A stretch of 64,000 nucleotides of DNA from Arthrobacter mobilis (GCF_012395835.1 NZ_JAAZSQ010000002.1:1-64000), one strand, 5' to 3'; shown: positions 9,334 through 18,858, counted from the stretch's first letter. Numbers and translations are program-made. Notes: generated by a model not told the origin, from the letters alone.

Positions 9334-10136
9334 CCGGGCTCGCGGTGTTCCTGCTGGCGGCAGCGGCCGCCGGACTGATCCTCGCCGGCAGCCGCCGGCG
9401 GCATCGGCGCCTGCGCCCGGTGGCCGGGCGCCGCCGCCGTCCTGGACCTGGGGACGCCAGCGCTGCCTGGCAACTGCCGGTTTTCGTACGGCAGCTGGCC
9501 TCGCTGCTCAAGTCGGGCCGGACGCCGGCTGCCATGTGGCAGGACATGGCCCGGGTTTACGATCCCGGACCGGTCTCCACCGGCAGGGACGATCATGCCC
9601 GCCCTGGACCGGAAAGCCACCCGGGCGCGCATCCGGAGGGCCGCAGCCTCTCCGGCAGCACGGATGCCTTGGCCGCGGCGGTCGGACCGCGGATCAGGGC
9701 AGCAGGGCGTGCGGCGGAACTGGGACTCAGCGTCGTCGACGCACTCCGGCACGATAGCGGCGGGGCGCCTGCCGGCCCGCGGTTCCAGCGTGTCTGGACG
9801 GAACTGGCGGCCTGCTGGGAAATCTCCGAACTGACCGGGGCACCCCTGGCCGTGCTGCTGGAGAACTTTGCAGACCATCTGCAGCATGAACTGGATACTG
9901 CAGCGGCCCGGCGCACGGCCCTGGCCGGGCCGCGGGCCACCTCGGTGCTGCTGACCTGGCTGCCGCTGCTCGGCCTGGGCCTGGGCATGCTCATGGGAGT
10001 GGATCCGCTGGGTATGCTGCTGGGCACTCCCGCAGGCTGGATGGTGCTGGCGGCCGGGGCCGGCCTGCTCGCCGCCGGCCGGATGTGGTCGCGGCGTCTC
10101 GTGGCCCATGCCGCAGACGGGCAGGACACCCGATGA
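9330..10136 (+). CDS. tadB: TadB-like inner-membrane platform protein of type II/Flp secretion
   Basis: 268 residues. An N-terminal membrane helix (about 3-20) and basic segment are followed by a cytoplasmic T2SSF-type region (VFVRQLASLLKSGRTP, then WTELAACWEISELTGAPLA) and two C-terminal membrane helices (about 205-226 and 232-252). These are the features of the TadB/GspF platform proteins that couple the TadA ATPase to pilin extrusion. It overlaps both tadA and tadC by four bases in ATGA, so the operon is translationally coupled. A stretch near residues 75-110 is poorly conserved and Gly/Pro/His-rich, an insertion relative to typical members. Confidence 0.8.
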   Translation: MTGLAVFLLAAAAAGLILAGSRRRHRRLRPVAGRRRRPGPGDASAAWQLPVFVRQLASLLKSGRTPAAMWQDMARVYDPGPVSTGRDDHARPGPESHPGAHPEGRSLSGSTDALAAAVGPRIRAAGRAAELGLSVVDALRHDSGGAPAGPRFQRVWTELAACWEISELTGAPLAVLLENFADHLQHELDTAAARRTALAGPRATSVLLTWLPLLGLGLGMLMGVDPLGMLLGTPAGWMVLAAGAGLLAAGRMWSRRLVAHAADGQDTR

Positions 10137-10696
10137 CAGCGCTGCTCACCGCGCTCTGCGTGTTCGGGGCCCTGCGGCTGCTGTTCGGCCCAGCCGCCGG
10201 AACCAGGCCTGGCCGGGTCCGGGCCCGCAAGGGGGCCGCCGGCACCGGCAGGAGCGGCTCATCGGAGGGCAGGCTGGAGACGGCCCTGATGCTGGACCTG
10301 CTCGGGGCGATGGTCCAGTCGGGAACACCGCTGCCGCACGCGGTGGCCACCTTGGCCCGGGTATGCTCCCCACCCGTGCGCGACGGGCTGGAGACGGTCG
10401 CAGGGGCACTGATGCTCGGCACCGAATGGCAGTCCGCCTGGGCGCTCGCAGGCGGCGACGGCCAGCTGCAGGAACTGCAGGAAGCGCTGCGGTTCGGCGC
10501 CGTGACCGGGGCCCCCGCGGCCGCCATCCTCTATGTGCAGGCGGAACAGATACGGCGCCGGCGCCGCCAGGAGGCCGAGCGGCGTGCGGCCGCCCTGGGC
10601 ACGCGGCTGGTGCTGCCCCTCGGCCTGTGCGCCCTGCCGTCGTTCGTCTGCCTGGGCGTGGTTCCGGTGCTGGTCTCCCTGCTGCCCCGGCTCTGA
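10133..10696 (+). CDS. tadC: TadC-like inner-membrane platform protein
   Basis: 187 residues. An N-terminal helix (MTALLTALCVFGALRLLFG) is followed by a T2SSF-like region (ALMLDLLGAMVQSGTPLPHA and WALAGGDGQLQELQEAL) and a hydrophobic C-terminus (about 160-185) ending in LLPRL. It pairs with TadB as the second platform subunit. The ATG overlaps the tadB stop in ATGA; longer starts in this frame lie wholly inside tadB and lack a ribosome binding site. It is shorter than most TadC proteins, as usual for the actinobacterial reduced system. Confidence 0.78.
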   Translation: MTALLTALCVFGALRLLFGPAAGTRPGRVRARKGAAGTGRSGSSEGRLETALMLDLLGAMVQSGTPLPHAVATLARVCSPPVRDGLETVAGALMLGTEWQSAWALAGGDGQLQELQEALRFGAVTGAPAAAILYVQAEQIRRRRRQEAERRAAALGTRLVLPLGLCALPSFVCLGVVPVLVSLLPRL

Positions 10697-11079
10697 AGCC
10701 TGGTTCTGCCACACCCCGGCCCCGTGTTTCGGACCCGGAGGGTGCCCGGACGCGGCTTTCCACCTTGCTGGACCCTGCTGCCCGCCGGCTGCCGGGTCAC
10801 GGGCCGTCCGTGCGTCCGTACCGCATTGTTTCCCGTGCTGCTCCGGGACCGGCGTGCCGGCCCGCCGGCCGGCTGCGCGGACGGGCCGTTCCGGAGCGTG
10901 GCCTGCACGGCGGATGAGGTGTCTTTCCCTCCACACCGCCGTACGACCGCCAGTTGTCCCGTTGTCCACAGGACCCTGTTCCGGCACCGTGCGGGCACGG
11001 GCAGGCTGGGGATACCGCGAGGCAGCGGGCCGGAATACCGGCAAAGCAATCGAATGACAGACCGGAACCTGGAGGAAAA
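10697..11079. other. Gene-free stretch inside the tad cluster
   Basis: 383 bases between tadC and the pilin-like gene. The open frames here have no conserved motif and poor ribosome binding sites. I see no strong promoter or terminator, although several short GC-rich inverted repeats occur. Because the following pilin-like gene has a strong ribosome binding site while the operon up to tadC is tightly overlapped, a separate promoter for abundant pilin synthesis may lie here; this is inference. Confidence 0.4.
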
Positions 11080-11448
11080 ATGTTGCTGGCACTGAAGAAA
11101 GCGTGGTCCCGCAGGACGGCATCTGCGCGGGAGGAAAACCTGGAGGACAGCCCGGCTGCGGGCCGGGGCCGGGACGGCTGGCCAGTCCGGGCAGCCGGGT
11201 CCGTTCCGAACACCGGGAACGGACAGCTGGCCGAGGTGATTGAACTGCCCGGGGCATGGCAGCCGCGCCCGCGGAAGCGCAGCTGGCAAGTGCTGTCCGG
11301 CTCCGATACGGGGATGGCGACCGCAGAGTACGCCATTGCCACCCTGGCCACCGTCGGCTTCGCCGGGCTGCTGGTCCTGATCATGCGCAGCGGGGAAGTC
11401 CGTGCACTGCTCATGAACATCATCGAGCAGGCGCTGTCGGTGGTGTGA
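11080..11448 (+). CDS. DUF4244 pilin-like small membrane protein
   Basis: 122 residues. The C-terminal 50 residues match DUF4244: ATAEYAIATLATVGFAGLLV is a pilin-like hydrophobic helix with the Glu at position +5, followed by EVRALLMNIIEQAL. These are thought to be Flp-type pilins of the actinobacterial tad locus. A strong ribosome binding site GGAGG lies five bases before the ATG. The N-terminal 70 residues form a long charged leader, longer than the short leader typical for the family; this could be a long prepilin leader or the true start could be internal, but no internal start has an equally good binding site. No prepilin peptidase gene is in the window. Confidence 0.8.
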   Translation: MLLALKKAWSRRTASAREENLEDSPAAGRGRDGWPVRAAGSVPNTGNGQLAEVIELPGAWQPRPRKRSWQVLSGSDTGMATAEYAIATLATVGFAGLLVLIMRSGEVRALLMNIIEQALSVV

Positions 11449-11903
11449 CCGGGATGGAGAGCCGCGGTGCTGCCCGGAGCAAGGACCGGGCACCGGCCCG
11501 GTGCCTCACCGCCCGGTGCCCCGCCAGCGGGCCTGAACAGGGAGCAGCGACGGCCGAGGTGGCGGTCGTGCTGCCGGCACTGGTGGCCTTGCTCGGCCTG
11601 CTGCTGGCCGGCGCTACCGCCGGTGTGCTGCAGCTGCAGTTGGAAAAGGCTGCCCAAGCCGCAGTCCGGCAACTCGGCCGCGGAGAAACTGAAGGCCGTG
11701 CCGCTGCCACGGTCCGGGCGATTGCCGGGGATGCGGTACATCTGTCCGCCGGAACCGCCGGCGGCTGGGTAACCGTTCGGGTGGCCGCGCCTGTCCCCGG
11801 ACCGTGGGGACTCCTGGCTGGCTGGACGCTGGCAGCCGAGGCCACCGCCCCGGCGGAACTGTCCGGTTCCGGCACTGCAATGGTGGGCGACGGCCGGCCA
11901 TGA
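11445..11903 (+). CDS. tadE: TadE-like pseudopilin
   Basis: 152 residues from the GTG that overlaps the previous stop in GTGA; an ATG three codons later (11454) is an alternative. The motif ATAEVAVVLPALVALLGLLL is the TadE-type N-terminal pseudopilin helix with the conserved Glu; the rest is a small extracytoplasmic domain rich in Ala and Gly. TadE proteins are minor pilins needed for pilus assembly. It overlaps the next gene in ATGA. The 45-residue segment before the hydrophobic helix is Arg/Ala-rich and is presumably cleaved or cytoplasmic. Confidence 0.78.
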   Translation: MTGMESRGAARSKDRAPARCLTARCPASGPEQGAATAEVAVVLPALVALLGLLLAGATAGVLQLQLEKAAQAAVRQLGRGETEGRAAATVRAIAGDAVHLSAGTAGGWVTVRVAAPVPGPWGLLAGWTLAAEATAPAELSGSGTAMVGDGRP

Positions 11904-12403
11904 CGGCCGGCCGAAACATTCGCACCGGGGAAACACCGCGGCTTCCCGGGAACCGGCGGAAGACCGCCGGACGGTCCCGGGGACGGATCCGGCCGCGCAG
12001 ACCCGTCCCCGGCCGAACTGCAGTCTGTGCAGCCGGTGGCCGGCAGCAGGGTGCCGGTACCGTCCTGGCGGCCGGGCTGGCCCTGGTCCTGTGCATGATG
12101 CTGGCGGCACTGGCCGGGGTTGTCCAGGCCGGGCTTGCCTCGGCCCGGGCAGGGAAGGCGGCGGATCTGGCAGCCTTGGCAGCTGCGGATGCCGCCCGGG
12201 GCCTGGTGGAGGGGGAACCGTGCACGCTCGCAGCCCGGGTCGCCGGCGAACAGGACGCCCAGTTGCGCGGCTGCCGGCGCAGCGGTACCGGGGGCGTGGT
12301 AGTCGACGTGGACACCGCGGTGCCGCTCCCGGCAGTCTGGGGCCTGTTCACTGCCGGCCATGCCGAGGCTGCCGGCCGGGCCCGGGCAGGTCCGCCGCCG
12401 TGA
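11900..12403 (+). CDS. Helicase/secretion-neighbourhood TadE-like protein (Rv3654c type)
   Basis: 167 residues. After a basic leader of about 50 residues comes GAGTVLAAGLALVLCMMLAA, a membrane helix, then GLASARAGKAADLAALAAAD, the hallmark of the TadE-like/Flp-associated family that closes this operon. Two cysteines (in EGEPCTLAAR and QLRGCRRSG) could form a disulfide in the extracytoplasmic part. The ATG overlaps the upstream stop in ATGA. It faces the helicase gene with 48 bases between the stops; no clear terminator is present there. Confidence 0.75.
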   Translation: MTAGRNIRTGETPRLPGNRRKTAGRSRGRIRPRRPVPGRTAVCAAGGRQQGAGTVLAAGLALVLCMMLAALAGVVQAGLASARAGKAADLAALAAADAARGLVEGEPCTLAARVAGEQDAQLRGCRRSGTGGVVVDVDTAVPLPAVWGLFTAGHAEAAGRARAGPPP

Positions 12404-12451
12404 CCGGTGCCCGGTACCTGCCGGCCGGCGGCCGTGGCCGGACAGCCGGCG

Positions 12452-14809
12452 CTATCCGTCAGCGGCTTCCGGGGCCTCCCGGGCCTCCGGGGACCCGGCG
12501 TCGGCGAGCAGGGCATTAAGGAGGACGACCGCCCCGTCCTTGTCCAGCGGGTTGTTCTTGTTGCCGCATTTGGGCGACTGTACACAGGACGGGCAACCGG
12601 CCTCGCACTCGCAGGCGAGGATGGCATCCCGGGTGGCCGCCAGCCAGATGCGGGCGGCCTCGAATCCCCGCTCGGCAAAGCCTGCCCCGCCGGGGTGGCC
12701 GTCGTAGACGAAGATCGTCGGTGTGCCCGTGTCCGGGTGCAGGGCGGTGGAGACGCCGCCGATGTCCCAGCGGTCGCTGGAAGCCACCAGCGGCAGCAGC
12801 CCGATCGCCGCGTGTTCTGCTGCGTGCAGCGCACCGGGAACCCGGGCCGCGATCAGGCCGGCCCCGGCCAGCCGGCGTTCATCGATGGTGAACCATACCG
12901 CCTTGGTGAAGAGCTCGCGGGCCTCGAGTTCCAGGGGCTCCTCGCCGAGGATTTCGTTCGAGACAAAGGCCTTCCGCTGATAGGAGACGACCTTGGTGGT
13001 GACCTTGACCTCGCCGAATTCGGCCTGGGCCTGGCCCCAGTCCTCGCCGCGCAGCGGCTGCAGCACCTCGATCTGGGTGATGTCCCTGGCCTGGGTGTAG
13101 TAGTCGGGGTTGGAACGGGTGACGAGGGCGCAGCGGTCCTGCTCGTTGAGTTCCTCCACCACGTAGGTTTCGCCCTGGTGCACATACACCGCTCCGGCAT
13201 GGGCCTGGTAGTGGGACTGCGGGGAGTCCATGGTGCCCAGCAGCGCGCCGGATTCGGCGTCGACGATGCTGACGGGCCCGCCGCCGCTGGCGCGCAGGTC
13301 CACCATCGCCGCGGCGCTTTCCGGATGGGTCCAGTACCAGCCGGCGGTCCTGCGCCGCAGATAGCCGCGGTCGGTCAGCTCCCGGAGCAGCCCGGCAGCG
13401 GCCGGGCCGAACAGCTCCAGCTCGTCCGGCACCAGCGGCAGCTCCTGGGCCGCCGCGCACAGATGCGGCCCGAGCACATACGGGTTCGACGGATCGAACA
13501 CCGTGGCCTCGACCGGGACATCGAACACCGCCTCCGGATGGTGGACCAGGTAGGTGTCCAGCGGATCGTCGCTGGCGATGAAGGCGGCCAGGGCGTCCTG
13601 GCCGGCCCGCCCGGCCCGGCCGATCTGCTGGAACAGCGAAGCCCGGGTTCCCGGCCAGCCGGCCACCAGGACCGCGTCGAGGCCGGAAATGTCGATGCCG
13701 AGTTCGAGCGCGGAGGTGCTGGCTACCCCGAGCAGTGCCCCGGACCGCAGCCGCCTTTCCAGCTCCCGGCGTTCTTCTGGCAGGTAGCCGGACCGGTACG
13801 CGGCCACCCGGCCAGGCAGGGACGGATGGACCTCGTCCAGCAGCCGCTTGGCAATCGAGGAAATGTTCTCGGCACCGCGCCGGGACTTGATGAAGGCAAT
13901 CGTGCGCACCTGGGACGCGACCAGATGGGCCATCAGGTCGGCAGTTTCGGCGATCACCGTCCTGCGCTCGCGGGCCCCGTTCTCGCCCCTGAGCTCGGTC
14001 AGCTGCGGCTCCCAGAAAGCCACGGTGGTGGAACCGTGGGGCGAGCAGTCCTCGGTGACGGCGGTCACGTCGGCGCCGATCAGACGTCCGAAAGAGGCCC
14101 CCGGCGCGGAGGAGGTGGCCGAGGCACCGATGAAGACTGGATCGGCGCCGTAGCTGGCACAGATCCGCCGGAGCCGGCGCATCAGGTTGGCCACGTGGGA
14201 GCCGAACACGCCCCGGTAGCTGTGGGCCTCGTCGACGATGACGAATTTCAGCCGTCGGAAGAAACGTGCCCACCACGGGTGGTTCGGCAGGATGCCAAAA
14301 TGCAGCATGTCCGGATTGGCCAGGACGAAGTTCGCATGGTCGCGGATCCACCGCCGCGCACCGGGGTCCGTGTCGCCGTCGTAGGTTTCGGCCCGTACGG
14401 TGGGCAGCTTTAGCGCCTTGAGGGCGGCCAGCTGGTCCGCTGCCAGGGCCTTGGTCGGCGCCAGATACAGCGCGGCGGAGCCGGCAGGCTCCAGGCTGGC
14501 CGTCTGCTCGAGCCCGCTGCGGTGGATCTCGTCGAGTGCCGGCAGCTGGTAGGCCAGTGACTTGCCGGAGGCGGTGCCGGTGGCGATGATCGTGTGCCGT
14601 CCTGCATGGGCGGCGCCGGCCGCACGCACCTGGTGCCGCCAGGGCCGCTGCACGCCGAGGGCGGCATACGCGGCGACGACGTCCGGGTGGACCCAGTCCG
14701 GCCAAGGTTCATGGACCGCCGCGCGGGACGGAAGTTCGCGCACCTGCACGAGCTGCTCGGGGTCCGGGCCGGACCCGAGCAGACTGATCAGGGATTCAGC
14801 CACAGCCAC
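12452..14809 (-). CDS. DEAH-box helicase of the MrfA/Rv3649 type with C-terminal Cys4 motif
   Basis: 785 residues. The Walker A variant ATGTASGKSLAY (about 76-87), VIVDEAHSYRG (DEAH, about 190), SATSSAPG, TSALELGIDISG and QQIGRAGRAG give both RecA-like helicase lobes. The C-terminus ends in a four-cysteine cluster (CECEAGCPSCVQSPKCG), as in the DUF1998/MZB domain of MrfA, a 3'-5' helicase acting with an exonuclease in mitomycin C repair in Bacillus. This protein is the marker of the helicase/secretion neighbourhood, always next to tad genes in actinobacteria without a known functional link. The start codon is GTG; CAGAAT six bases upstream resembles a leaderless -10. Confidence 0.92.
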   Translation of the reverse strand: MAVAESLISLLGSGPDPEQLVQVRELPSRAAVHEPWPDWVHPDVVAAYAALGVQRPWRHQVRAAGAAHAGRHTIIATGTASGKSLAYQLPALDEIHRSGLEQTASLEPAGSAALYLAPTKALAADQLAALKALKLPTVRAETYDGDTDPGARRWIRDHANFVLANPDMLHFGILPNHPWWARFFRRLKFVIVDEAHSYRGVFGSHVANLMRRLRRICASYGADPVFIGASATSSAPGASFGRLIGADVTAVTEDCSPHGSTTVAFWEPQLTELRGENGARERRTVIAETADLMAHLVASQVRTIAFIKSRRGAENISSIAKRLLDEVHPSLPGRVAAYRSGYLPEERRELERRLRSGALLGVASTSALELGIDISGLDAVLVAGWPGTRASLFQQIGRAGRAGQDALAAFIASDDPLDTYLVHHPEAVFDVPVEATVFDPSNPYVLGPHLCAAAQELPLVPDELELFGPAAAGLLRELTDRGYLRRRTAGWYWTHPESAAAMVDLRASGGGPVSIVDAESGALLGTMDSPQSHYQAHAGAVYVHQGETYVVEELNEQDRCALVTRSNPDYYTQARDITQIEVLQPLRGEDWGQAQAEFGEVKVTTKVVSYQRKAFVSNEILGEEPLELEARELFTKAVWFTIDERRLAGAGLIAARVPGALHAAEHAAIGLLPLVASSDRWDIGGVSTALHPDTGTPTIFVYDGHPGGAGFAERGFEAARIWLAATRDAILACECEAGCPSCVQSPKCGNKNNPLDKDGAVVLLNALLADAGSPEAREAPEAADG

Positions 14810-14857
14810 CGGACAATTCTGCCATCCCGGCCGCCGCCGCAGGGGCGGCCGGCAGCG

Positions 14858-15535
14858 TCAGGGCGCGTCCGCCGGTTTGAGGATCAGGACGTCGCAGACG
14901 GTGTCCCAGCCCAGGTGGTTGTAGAGCATCCGTCCGTCGTGGGAGGCGATCAGCAGCCCGGTTTCCACGATGTGCTCGAACGTGGAGGCGATCAGCGCGC
15001 GCATGACGTGGGTGGCCAGTCCCCGCCGGCGGTACTTCTCGGCGGTTTCGATGTGGTCGAAGACGGCGACACTGTCCACCACGGCCACCACGCCGTGGGC
15101 TGCTTCCTCGCCCTGGTAGGTGACCCGGGCACGGTGCACATTGCCGTTGCGCACCAGTTCGGTCTTGAAGTCGGGGTCCCGGTACCAAGGGTCCTCGGCG
15201 TCCTGGTTGGACATGTCGGTGGCCATCATGGACTGGTCGCTGTGGTGCACCCGCAGCCCGTACCTGGACGCGAGTTCGCGGATCCGCGCGGGATTGCGGG
15301 TCAGCACGGTAAACATGCGTTTGGAGGACCGGACGGTCTGCGAGGCCAGATCCGCGAACTCGTCCTCTTCGGGTTCGTAGGCAAAATACTCCCAGTCACC
15401 GGTCTTGTCCGAGAGCACGATGGCCGGATGGCCGGTTTCTTCCGTGGCAGGCGTGTACCCGCGGCAGGCGGACCAGCCGGCTACCCAGGCGGGCAGCAGA
15501 TTGTCGGGTACGTCGCGTGTGTAATCGATGGCCAT
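14858..15535 (-). CDS. GNAT family N-acetyltransferase
   Basis: 225 residues. The acetyl-CoA-binding motif is [18 protein letters not shown] (R-X-X-G-X-A) near residue 170, and the C-terminal [13 protein letters not shown] strand completes the fold. The substrate is unknown. The start at ATG 15535 was chosen because a TACTGT hexamer ends six bases before it, typical of a leaderless transcript, while the longer frame has no binding site. It is divergent from trhO, whose start also looks leaderless. Confidence 0.85.
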   Translation of the reverse strand: MAIDYTRDVPDNLLPAWVAGWSACRGYTPATEETGHPAIVLSDKTGDWEYFAYEPEEDEFADLASQTVRSSKRMFTVLTRNPARIRELASRYGLRVHHSDQSMMATDMSNQDAEDPWYRDPDFKTELVRNGNVHRARVTYQGEEAAHGVVAVVDSVAVFDHIETAEKYRRRGLATHVMRALIASTFEHIVETGLLIASHDGRMLYNHLGWDTVCDVLILKPADAP

Positions 15536-15642
15536 GCTTAGACAGTACCGAACCGCTGCGGCTCTCGGCATCCCACATTCGGCAGCCGGCGCCCCGGCTG
15601 CCGGTGCGGGACGGTTTGCCCCGGCACCGTACCCTTAAATAC

Positions 15643-16536
15643 GTGGCTTTGAACAGGATTGTGCTGTATTACGTGTTTGTTCCGCTCCCGGATCCGGAGG
15701 CGGTCCGGCTTTGGCAGCGGGCGCTGTGCGAAAAGCTCGGCCTCACCGGCAGGATCCTGATTTCCAAGGACGGCATCAACGGCACCGTGGGCGGCGAGCT
15801 CAACGCCGTCAAGCAGTACGTGAAGACCACCCGCGAATACCCGGCGTTCAGGACAATGGACGTCAAGTGGTCCGAAGGCTCGGCCGCGGACTTCCCGCGG
15901 CTGAGCGTGAAGGTCCGCGACGAGATCGTCTCCTTCGGCGCTCCCGGCGAGCTGAAGGTGGACGAAAACGGCGTCGTCGGCGGCGGCACCCACCTGCAGC
16001 CGGAGGAACTGCACGCCCTCGTGGATGCCAAGCGGCAGACGGGGCAGGAGGTGGTCTTCTTCGATGGCCGCAACGCCTTCGAGGCCCGGATCGGCAGGTT
16101 CAAGGACGCCGTCGTGCCGGAGGTGGAAACCACCCACGACTTCATCCGCGAACTGGACTCGGGCAAGTACGACGGGCTCAAGGACAAGCCTGTGGTGACC
16201 TACTGCACCGGCGGCATCCGCTGCGAGGTGCTCTCGGCGTTGATGGTCAACCGCGGCTTCCAGGAGGTCTACCAACTCGACGGCGGCATCGTCCGCTACG
16301 GCGAGACCTTCGGCGACTCCGGGCTCTGGGAAGGGTCGCTCTATGTCTTCGACCGCCGCATGCACCTGGAGTTCACCCCGGAGGCCAGGACCCTCGGCCG
16401 GTGCGAGCGCTGCGAGGCGCCTACGAGCAAGTTCGAGAACTGCTCCAATCCCAGCTGCCGCAAACTCACGCTCTACTGTGCGGACTGCGCCGCGGATCCG
16501 GAGCCAGTGCGCTGTCCGGACGGCTGCGCGGCCTGA
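15643..16536 (+). CDS. trhO: tRNA uridine(34) hydroxylase, rhodanese type
   Basis: 297 residues. N-terminal acylphosphatase-like domain ([18 protein letters not shown]) and a rhodanese domain with active-site loop YCTGGIRCE; a Cys-rich C-terminus (CERCEAP, CSNPSC, YCADC) follows as in TrhO/YceA. The enzyme makes 5-hydroxyuridine at the tRNA wobble position. The start is GTG; TACCCT ends seven bases upstream and no Shine-Dalgarno sequence is visible, so translation is probably leaderless. The last 64 bases overlap the 3' end of the convergent acetyltransferase gene. Confidence 0.92.
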   Translation: MALNRIVLYYVFVPLPDPEAVRLWQRALCEKLGLTGRILISKDGINGTVGGELNAVKQYVKTTREYPAFRTMDVKWSEGSAADFPRLSVKVRDEIVSFGAPGELKVDENGVVGGGTHLQPEELHALVDAKRQTGQEVVFFDGRNAFEARIGRFKDAVVPEVETTHDFIRELDSGKYDGLKDKPVVTYCTGGIRCEVLSALMVNRGFQEVYQLDGGIVRYGETFGDSGLWEGSLYVFDRRMHLEFTPEARTLGRCERCEAPTSKFENCSNPSCRKLTLYCADCAADPEPVRCPDGCAA

Positions 16537-17102
16537 CCTTCGGGCCACAGCCCCGGCGACGCATCCTGGGGCTCGGTTTCTTCCTGCTCGGTCCTGAAGA
16601 CCCGCATGCCCCGCGCCGTGTAGTTGGCCAGGGCCGCGGGCCCGTCCAGGGAACAGGTGTGCACCCAGACCCGGGACACCGGGGCGAAACCCTCCCAGCG
16701 CCGGTGCAGCTGCCAGGCCTGCCGGATGCCCTCGGTGAGCAGGCCGCCGCCCAGCCCCCGGCCGATCGTTTCGGGAAAAAGCCCGAAGTACATGATCTCC
16801 ACCTCCGTGCCGGCGGCTTCGGGCCGGCCGAGCAGCTCCACATAGCCGGCAGGCGCCCCGCCGGTGTACAGCACCCAGGTTTCGGCGCCGGGAGTGCGCA
16901 GCAGCGCGTCCCACTGGTCCCGGGTCAGCCCCAGCCGGTCGGTCCAGTTCCAGCTGCTGCCCACGGAGCGGTAGAGGAATTTGCTGAACTCGGGGGTGAT
17001 CGCCTCCACCTGCTCCACCCGCGCCCCGGCCGGCAGCGGGCGGGCGCCGCCGTCGAGCTGGTCCGGGAAGGTCTGTTCCAGGTACGTGGTGGTGACAAGC
17101 AT
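16473..17102 (-). CDS. GNAT family N-acetyltransferase
   Basis: 209 residues from ATG 17102; a TTG four codons upstream is possible. The GNAT core is [20 protein letters not shown] followed by [10 protein letters not shown], with the usual R/Q-X-X-G-X-G acyl-CoA loop, and a conserved [12 protein letters not shown] strand. The substrate is unknown. The C-terminal 35 residues are Gln/Gly/Ser-rich and overlap trhO antisense, so the true domain ends near residue 175 and the tail may have grown into the neighbour. Confidence 0.82.
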   Translation of the reverse strand: MLVTTTYLEQTFPDQLDGGARPLPAGARVEQVEAITPEFSKFLYRSVGSSWNWTDRLGLTRDQWDALLRTPGAETWVLYTGGAPAGYVELLGRPEAAGTEVEIMYFGLFPETIGRGLGGGLLTEGIRQAWQLHRRWEGFAPVSRVWVHTCSLDGPAALANYTARGMRVFRTEQEETEPQDASPGLWPEGQAAQPSGQRTGSGSAAQSAQ

Positions 17103-17214
17103 GGGCCCATTCAACCACCGGCCCGCTCCTCCTGCTTAACCCCTGCCTGCTTAACCGCGGCTGCCAGCCGCCAGGGCCCGGGGACCCCGGGCCCTGCTGC
17201 TTAAACTTGGTGGC

Positions 17215-18858
17215 GTGACTGACTTCAACGCCGGGCAGACCCCGGACGCCCCGCAAAGCCACGACCTGCCGCTGCTGGCCGCGCTCGCGGAGGACCTGGA
17301 CCGGCTCAACTACACCGTGGACGGCGTCGCGGCGCTGCTGGGGGCCGAGGCGTACGAGGCCTTGGGCCGGGACCAGCTGGTGCCGGCCCTGCTGGCGACT
17401 GCCCGCGGGCCGGCCGGCGGGCAGCCGCTGGCCGCCGCCGTGCGGCTGTGGCTGCTGGGCCGCCCGGTTGCCCCGGAGGACCTGGCGGCCGCGTTCCCCG
17501 CCACCGGCGTCGCCGGGCTGCAGGCGCTGGGCCTGGTGGGGCCGCAGGGCGGACTGCTGGCGGCCCTGGCGGACCTGCGGCCCTACGCCTCGGAGGACCT
17601 GGACCTGTGGGTGGCCAGCGACCTGGGTGCCCACCAGCGTCCGGGGGTGCTGCGGCACGACCATGTGCTCGGGATCGGCCAGGCTTCGCTGACCCTGGCC
17701 CAGCTGACCGTCCGCGCCCCGGTGGAGCGTGCCCTGGACCTGGGCACCGGCTGCGGGATCCAGATCTTCCACCTGCTCGGCCACGCCCGCCACGTCACGG
17801 CCACGGACATCTCCGTCCGGGCGCTGGCCTTCACCCGCTTCAACCTGCTGCTGAACGCCGGCCGGCTCGGCCTGGACCCCGGGCGGCTGCAGGACCGGGT
17901 GAGCCTGCGGCTGGGTTCGCTGCTGGAGCCGGTGGCGGGCGAACAGTTCGACCTGGTGGTCTCCAACCCGCCCTTCGTGATCACCCCGCGCTCGGCCGCG
18001 GACACGGAGCAGTTCACCTACCGCGACGGCGGCCTGCCGGGGGACGAGATTGTTGCCCGGCTCGTGGCCGGGCTACCGCAGGTCCTGCTGCCCGGCGGGA
18101 CCGCCCAGCTGCTGGGCAACTGGGAGATCCGCCGGGACGGCAGCGGCGCCGATGAACCGTGGCAGCAGCGGATCGAGGGCTGGCTCTCCCCGGATACCGA
18201 GGCCTGGATCATCCAGCGGGAACGGCTCAGCCCGGCCCAGTATGCCGAAACCTGGCTGCGCGACGCCGCGGAGAACCGGGACGCCGGGCACTACGAACGC
18301 GCCTATGCGGCCTACCTGGAAGACTTCGCCTCCCGGCAGGTGGCAGGCATCGGCTTCGGCATGATCTGGCTGCGCCGCGCCGCGGGGAACCTGGCGCACG
18401 ACGGCGGCAGCCCGGCCGGCGGGGCGGGCAGCGTTTTCCCCGGCGGGGGCCTGCTGCGCCGCTTCGAGGAAATCACCTATCCCATCGAACAGCCCATCGG
18501 CCCGCACCTGGCCGCCGCCGTCGAACGCCACGACTGGCTGCGCGCCCATGCCGCCGACTTCGGACAGCAGCACCTGCAGCCCGCCCCGGACGTGACGGAG
18601 GAGCGGCACCAGCGGCCCGGGGCCGAGCACCCCGGGGTGATCCTGCTGCGGCAGGGGGCCGGGCTGCGCCGGACCAGCCTGATGAGCTCCGAGCTGGCCG
18701 GTTTCGTCTCCGCCAGCGACGGCGAACTGGCGGTAGGCACGCTGGTGGCCGCTCTGGAAACCCTGATCGAGGAGCCCGGGGCGGATTTCGCGGCCCGGCT
18801 CACGGAGCAGGTGCGCAACCTGGTGGCGGACGGCTACCTGATCCCGGCCCCGGAATAA
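17215..18858 (+). CDS. SAM-dependent methyltransferase with NPPF motif
   Basis: 547 residues. SAM motif I ALDLGTGCGIQ (about 173) and the amino-methyltransferase motif VVSNPPFVI (about 250) place it with the PrmC/TrmN-like class that methylates glutamine or exocyclic amines of RNA or DNA. An N-terminal winged-helix-like region (1-130) and a C-terminal all-alpha extension (about 390-547) are typical of the actinobacterial form found near topA. The target is unknown. The GTG start follows TAAACT by seven bases with no binding site, so it is probably leaderless. Confidence 0.85.
   Translation: MTDFNAGQTPDAPQSHDLPLLAALAEDLDRLNYTVDGVAALLGAEAYEALGRDQLVPALLATARGPAGGQPLAAAVRLWLLGRPVAPEDLAAAFPATGVAGLQALGLVGPQGGLLAALADLRPYASEDLDLWVASDLGAHQRPGVLRHDHVLGIGQASLTLAQLTVRAPVERALDLGTGCGIQIFHLLGHARHVTATDISVRALAFTRFNLLLNAGRLGLDPGRLQDRVSLRLGSLLEPVAGEQFDLVVSNPPFVITPRSAADTEQFTYRDGGLPGDEIVARLVAGLPQVLLPGGTAQLLGNWEIRRDGSGADEPWQQRIEGWLSPDTEAWIIQRERLSPAQYAETWLRDAAENRDAGHYERAYAAYLEDFASRQVAGIGFGMIWLRRAAGNLAHDGGSPAGGAGSVFPGGGLLRRFEEITYPIEQPIGPHLAAAVERHDWLRAHAADFGQQHLQPAPDVTEERHQRPGAEHPGVILLRQGAGLRRTSLMSSELAGFVSASDGELAVGTLVAALETLIEEPGADFAARLTEQVRNLVADGYLIPAPE

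Noticed and set aside
10724-11095. Possible small gene between tadC and the pilin gene
   Set aside because: Arg/Pro/Cys-rich composition, no ribosome binding site, and no similarity that I recognise.
12407-14413. Rightward open frame of about 670 codons antisense to the helicase
   Set aside because: No motifs, Gly/Gln/His-rich shadow composition, and the helicase on the other strand has all family motifs.
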